DNA of 8,436 bases. Source: Ruminococcaceae bacterium UBA1448. GTDB lineage: Bacteria > Bacillota > Clostridia > Oscillospirales > Ruminococcaceae. Each line of letters opens with the position of its first letter. The stretch's first letter is position 1. The notes under the pieces were generated by a model. That model had not been told where the DNA came from and ran no database searches. It was given only the letters and a program-made list of their open reading frames with translations. The position numbers and the translations under genes were made by a program. The DNA lies in NCBI GenBank assembly GCA_002329405.1, contig DCTE01000077.1, forward strand, positions 6,831 through 15,266, written 5' to 3'. Shown piece after piece: positions 5,598-8,436 of the stretch.

Positions 5598-7625
5598 TTA
5601 CCGTACATATTCTTCCCAGGCACACAAAATATCCCGTATCAGACGGGACGCGCCAGTCCCTTCTTCCAGCATGATTCCGATTGCAATTTCCGCATCCTCC
5701 GCCGGAGCAAACGCAATTGCACAGGAATTGGTCGTATTGGTCGTTACCTGCGGCGTTCCGGTCTTAACAGCGACACTGTAACCCAGATCGGACAGCATAT
5801 ATTCAGGTGCGGTATACTGTAAACCAACCCCGATCATTCCCTCAACCACCGCATCAAATGTCTCTTCCGACATCTCAAATGAAGACATCCGTTCCGGTTC
5901 CGTCTTTTGAATCAGTTCGCTGCCGTCAAAGCTGCGCACCTCATCTACCAGATACACCTTATACCGGTCCCCCCGGTTGGCCAGCGTCATTGCCTGTATC
6001 GAAAGCTGCAACGGTGACACCATCGTATCCATCTGCCCGATGGAAGCCTGCACGACATTTCCCTGGGTCCAGGTTCCGCCCAGCTGTTTGGTATGTTCCG
6101 GGCTGCTCAGCGTTCCGATTGCGCTTCCCAGCTCCAGCCCGGTCTCTTCCCCCAGTCCCATCAGCGACGCATACCGGTTAATCGTGTCGATCCCCAGCCG
6201 GCGCCCGACATCATAAAAAAAGATATTGCAGGACCGGGTCAGTGCCTCTGAAACCGACAGCTTTCCGTGAATTCCCAGACAGGTCGGATGAAATGTGTTC
6301 CCTTCAATTACCTGATCAAAATAGGTATACACACCAGTACAGTTCACCGTGTCCTCCGGTGTGATGATTCCCTCTTCCAGTGCAGCAACTGCTACAACCG
6401 TCTTAAAAGTCGAACCTGGCCGGTACAATCCATCTGTCGCACGGTCGACCAGCGGAGTATTTTCCGTCTCCAGCAACGCGGCATAATCGCTGTAATAATC
6501 ATTGATATCATAGGTCGGCCAGGTCACCAGTGCCAGTACCGCGCCTGTTTTCGGATCGATCACTGAGATTGCGCCGCCTTTGACATTACCGCCTTCATCC
6601 GGGTCACCGGTCTGCCGCAGCTGTGCGATATAATCTGACAGAATTTCTTCCACCCGCTTCTGAAACGCCGCGTCGATGGTCAGATAAACGCTGTTTCCCG
6701 ATTCCGGCTGAGAGGTTACTTCTTCGCTGATAATCTCGCCATTTTTGCCCTGTTCAACCGTGCGGGCACCATCCGTACCTCTGAGTGTCTCTTCACAATA
6801 TCGCTCAATTCCAAATTTGCCTACATAATCACTCATCTGGTAGCCTTCCGTCTGATACCGGCTCCATTCCTCCGCCGACATCTGACCAACCGTACCAATG
6901 ATATGCGGTGCAATCGTTCCATCAGGATAGCTGCGGACATCCTCTTCCACAATATCCATCCCCGGGAAACGGACAGACAGTTCTTTCAACTGTAAAGCTG
7001 TCTGCACCGATACGTTTTCCGCAAAGGTATACTCGTTGTTAAGCAGCGAGAACTGTCTCAGCAGCATCCCATAGCAAACCCCCGCAATTTTGCGACGGGT
7101 CAAGTCATCCCCTTTTATAATACCATATTCCTGGCATAGATTATACATACAATCTCCAGCGGTTGCATAACTGCTCAGACCGAGCATTTCCCGCAAGGTA
7201 TCGGCGTCCTGTTTGTCCCCGGTAAACTCAGTCCCGTCTTCATTCAGCGGAAGGGGATCATACCAGCTTTCCCCCTGTTCCTCGCACAGGTCGATCAGCA
7301 GGCCAATCTGTTCAGCACAGTTTTCCAGATCAAAAAAAGCATAATAAAAGACGATGTTCAGACCAGTCTGATTTTCAGCAAGCGGCTGTCCGTCCCGGTC
7401 ATAGATCTCTCCCCGGGCTGCCCGGATCGGAATGACCGAGACAGTGGTCGACTCGGTTTGCGCATTATAAGTTTCCCCATCAACAATCTGAATCGACATC
7501 AAATTCAGCAGATAGACCGAAGCTGTGATCACAGCCGCCGCAGTCAGTATCCAGGATCTTGTCCGAATGCTCCGCTGCGGGTCCTTCTGGGAAGCATCCT
7601 GAAGGTGAAATGACTGTACCGGCAT
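5598..7625 (-). CDS. mrdA: Penicillin-binding protein 2, elongasome transpeptidase
   Basis: A class B penicillin-binding protein of 675 residues that cross-links peptidoglycan during cell elongation, working with MreC/MreD and the SEDS glycosyltransferase RodA. A basic cytoplasmic tail (1-24) is followed by one membrane helix (about 25-45) and the class B pedestal with RGEIYDRDGQPLA (71-83). The transpeptidase domain (about 315-670) has all three active-site motifs: STFK with nucleophile S405, SCN (465-467) and KTGT (621-624). Insertion-rich residues about 95-200 are typical of clostridial PBP2s. The ATG at 7625 has AAAGGAG (7633-7639) seven bases upstream, inside the last codons of mreD. Only four bases separate the two genes, so they are surely co-transcribed and probably translationally coupled. 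FtsI-type or sporulation PBPs share the motifs, but the MreC-MreD context makes the elongation role very likely. RodA is not in this window. Confidence 0.95.
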   Translation of the reverse strand: MPVQSFHLQDASQKDPQRSIRTRSWILTAAAVITASVYLLNLMSIQIVDGETYNAQTESTTVSVIPIRAARGEIYDRDGQPLAENQTGLNIVFYYAFFDLENCAEQIGLLIDLCEEQGESWYDPLPLNEDGTEFTGDKQDADTLREMLGLSSYATAGDCMYNLCQEYGIIKGDDLTRRKIAGVCYGMLLRQFSLLNNEYTFAENVSVQTALQLKELSVRFPGMDIVEEDVRSYPDGTIAPHIIGTVGQMSAEEWSRYQTEGYQMSDYVGKFGIERYCEETLRGTDGARTVEQGKNGEIISEEVTSQPESGNSVYLTIDAAFQKRVEEILSDYIAQLRQTGDPDEGGNVKGGAISVIDPKTGAVLALVTWPTYDINDYYSDYAALLETENTPLVDRATDGLYRPGSTFKTVVAVAALEEGIITPEDTVNCTGVYTYFDQVIEGNTFHPTCLGIHGKLSVSEALTRSCNIFFYDVGRRLGIDTINRYASLMGLGEETGLELGSAIGTLSSPEHTKQLGGTWTQGNVVQASIGQMDTMVSPLQLSIQAMTLANRGDRYKVYLVDEVRSFDGSELIQKTEPERMSSFEMSEETFDAVVEGMIGVGLQYTAPEYMLSDLGYSVAVKTGTPQVTTNTTNSCAIAFAPAEDAEIAIGIMLEEGTGASRLIRDILCAWEEYVR

Positions 7626-7629
7626 CTGG

Positions 7630-8199
7630 TTACTCCTTTCTGTCCCGGCGCATCCGGGAAGCGCGCAGCCGAAGCTCGCTTTCTACCAGTCCCATCGACT
7701 TCAGCTGCATCTTTTTCATCAGCCAGTAAAGCAACCGAGCTGTCAAAGCAGTGTATACGCCCCGCCAGAAAATTCCTGAAAGCACCATTGCTATCGCTCC
7801 ATCTGCGTACCCCCAGATAAACAGGTAAAACTCAGCGCAGACCAGCCCACAGCCAATGCTGCCAATTCCTGCCATCCAGACCGAATTAAGCGGACCGGCC
7901 CGCAGATAATTTTCTGTCAGCCATCCTGCCCCCGCGCAGACCAGCAGCATCAGCAAACCATAAAATCCCAGCAGACGGCCTTCCACCACATCCCAGATCA
8001 GACCAGCCAGCACCGCATAACCGCACGCTGCCTCGATCTTTTCTTCCAGCAGCACCCCGCAGATTCCTGCCCCCAGCAGCAGCGAAGGCCGCATCCCGAA
8101 CAGCTCCGGGAAAGCGGGAGAGGACTGTATGCCGCCAAGCAAAAAGAGCAGGACTATCCACAGCGTCCATTTCAGCATCTTTCTGCCACGCAGTGTCAT
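7630..8199 (-). CDS. mreD: Rod shape-determining membrane protein MreD
   Basis: A small polytopic membrane protein of 189 residues (family about 160-180) that partners MreC and PBP2 in the elongasome. Six hydrophobic segments are visible at about 9-25, 37-52, 57-71, 76-94, 107-128 and 135-158. The MreD-like stretch GLIWDVVEGRLLGFYG (66-81) links segments three and four. The C-terminus (160-189) is strongly basic and cytoplasmic. I chose the ATG at 8199 because AAAGGGGGAG (8205-8214) lies just upstream. The alternative ATG at 8241 overlaps the mreC stop as ATGA, which would suggest translational coupling and add 14 hydrophilic residues, but it has no ribosome binding site. Sequence conservation in MreD is low, so identity rests on topology and on position between mreC and the PBP2 gene. 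Confidence 0.9.
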   Translation of the reverse strand: MTLRGRKMLKWTLWIVLLFLLGGIQSSPAFPELFGMRPSLLLGAGICGVLLEEKIEAACGYAVLAGLIWDVVEGRLLGFYGLLMLLVCAGAGWLTENYLRAGPLNSVWMAGIGSIGCGLVCAEFYLFIWGYADGAIAMVLSGIFWRGVYTALTARLLYWLMKKMQLKSMGLVESELRLRASRMRRDRKE

Positions 8200-8204
8200 T
8201 CCCG

Positions 8205-8214
8205 CTCCCCCTTT
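8205..8214 (-). promoter_or_regulatory. Ribosome binding site supporting the shorter mreD start
   Basis: The minus strand reads AAAGGGGGAG, ending five bases before the ATG at 8199. The longer candidate start at 8241 has no purine-rich site in front of it. Confidence 0.6.
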
Positions 8215-8237
8215 ACAGATATTCAGTCTCTCGCCGG

Positions 8238-8436
8238 TCATTCACCATGTCCGACCGCAGGTATACTGGTTTGCGCCGGTTCTGATTCCGGCTCTTCTGT
8301 CTCTTCCCCGTCTTTCCCCGGATAGCCGGTCACCACATAAACCGCTGTTGCACCTGCGATATCCGCCGAAGGTTCTACCGTCGCCCACAGGCTGATTCCG
8401 TTTTCCTCCAATTCAACCGACCGGACCGACCCAATC
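8238..8436 (-). CDS. mreC: Rod shape-determining protein MreC, C-terminal end (partial)
   Basis: This frame enters from the right edge and ends in TGA at 8238-8240, giving the last 65 residues. The start IGSVRSVELEENGISLWATV and the following EPSADIAGATAVYVV fit the end of the MreC extracytoplasmic beta-domain. A Glu/Pro-rich tail of about 27 residues (KDGEETEEPESEPAQ and on) follows and is probably disordered, as in many Gram-positive MreCs. MreC is a membrane-anchored scaffold that binds and activates PBP2. The stop lies 38 bases before the preferred mreD start. The N-terminal anchor and coiled coil are outside the window, so identity depends partly on the following mreD and PBP2 genes. Confidence 0.85.
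   Translation of the reverse strand, partial: IGSVRSVELEENGISLWATVEPSADIAGATAVYVVTGYPGKDGEETEEPESEPAQTSIPAVGHGE

Overview
The window reads as a core chromosomal segment of a Gram-positive Clostridia-type bacterium. My best guess is the Oscillospiraceae/Ruminococcaceae side (Faecalibacterium- or Gemmiger-like). This is an inference from three things: moderately high GC outside the intergenic gaps, strong AGGAG-type ribosome binding sites, and a gene order (mreC-mreD-PBP2-minD-mgsA-hisS-aspS) that is a reduced version of the classical clostridial cell-shape/division locus. All genes I can support lie on the minus strand, so they are transcribed from the right end of the window to the left.

Right part (8436 to 5598): a tight cell-elongation operon with the C-terminal end of MreC, then MreD, then the elongasome transpeptidase PBP2. 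MreC and MreD organise the lateral-wall synthesis machine and PBP2 cross-links its peptidoglycan. A 258-base AT-rich gap follows. It carries the promoter of a MinD-family ATPase gene and no minC.

Middle (5339 to 4045): the minD-like gene, a probable intrinsic terminator, and a methylglyoxal synthase family gene. In many Clostridia minE and rodA lie between these two; here there is only a 149-base spacer. The MgsA-like protein keeps the fold motifs but lacks the residues aligned to two active-site positions of E. coli MgsA (His98 and Asp101). This is the most interesting point in the window.

Left part (4044 to 1): a 184-base leader with a long imperfect hairpin, then hisS and aspS (histidyl- and aspartyl-tRNA synthetases, a common Firmicute pair) separated by a short hairpin. 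Three consecutive hairpins follow the aspS stop codon. Last is the start of an unrecognised membrane-anchored coiled-coil protein that runs off the left edge.

I saw no mobile element, CRISPR array, tRNA or rRNA, and no evidence for a novel multi-gene system. The points worth following up are the altered MgsA active site, the MinD without local partners, and several RNA hairpins whose G-U pairs work only for minus-strand transcripts.
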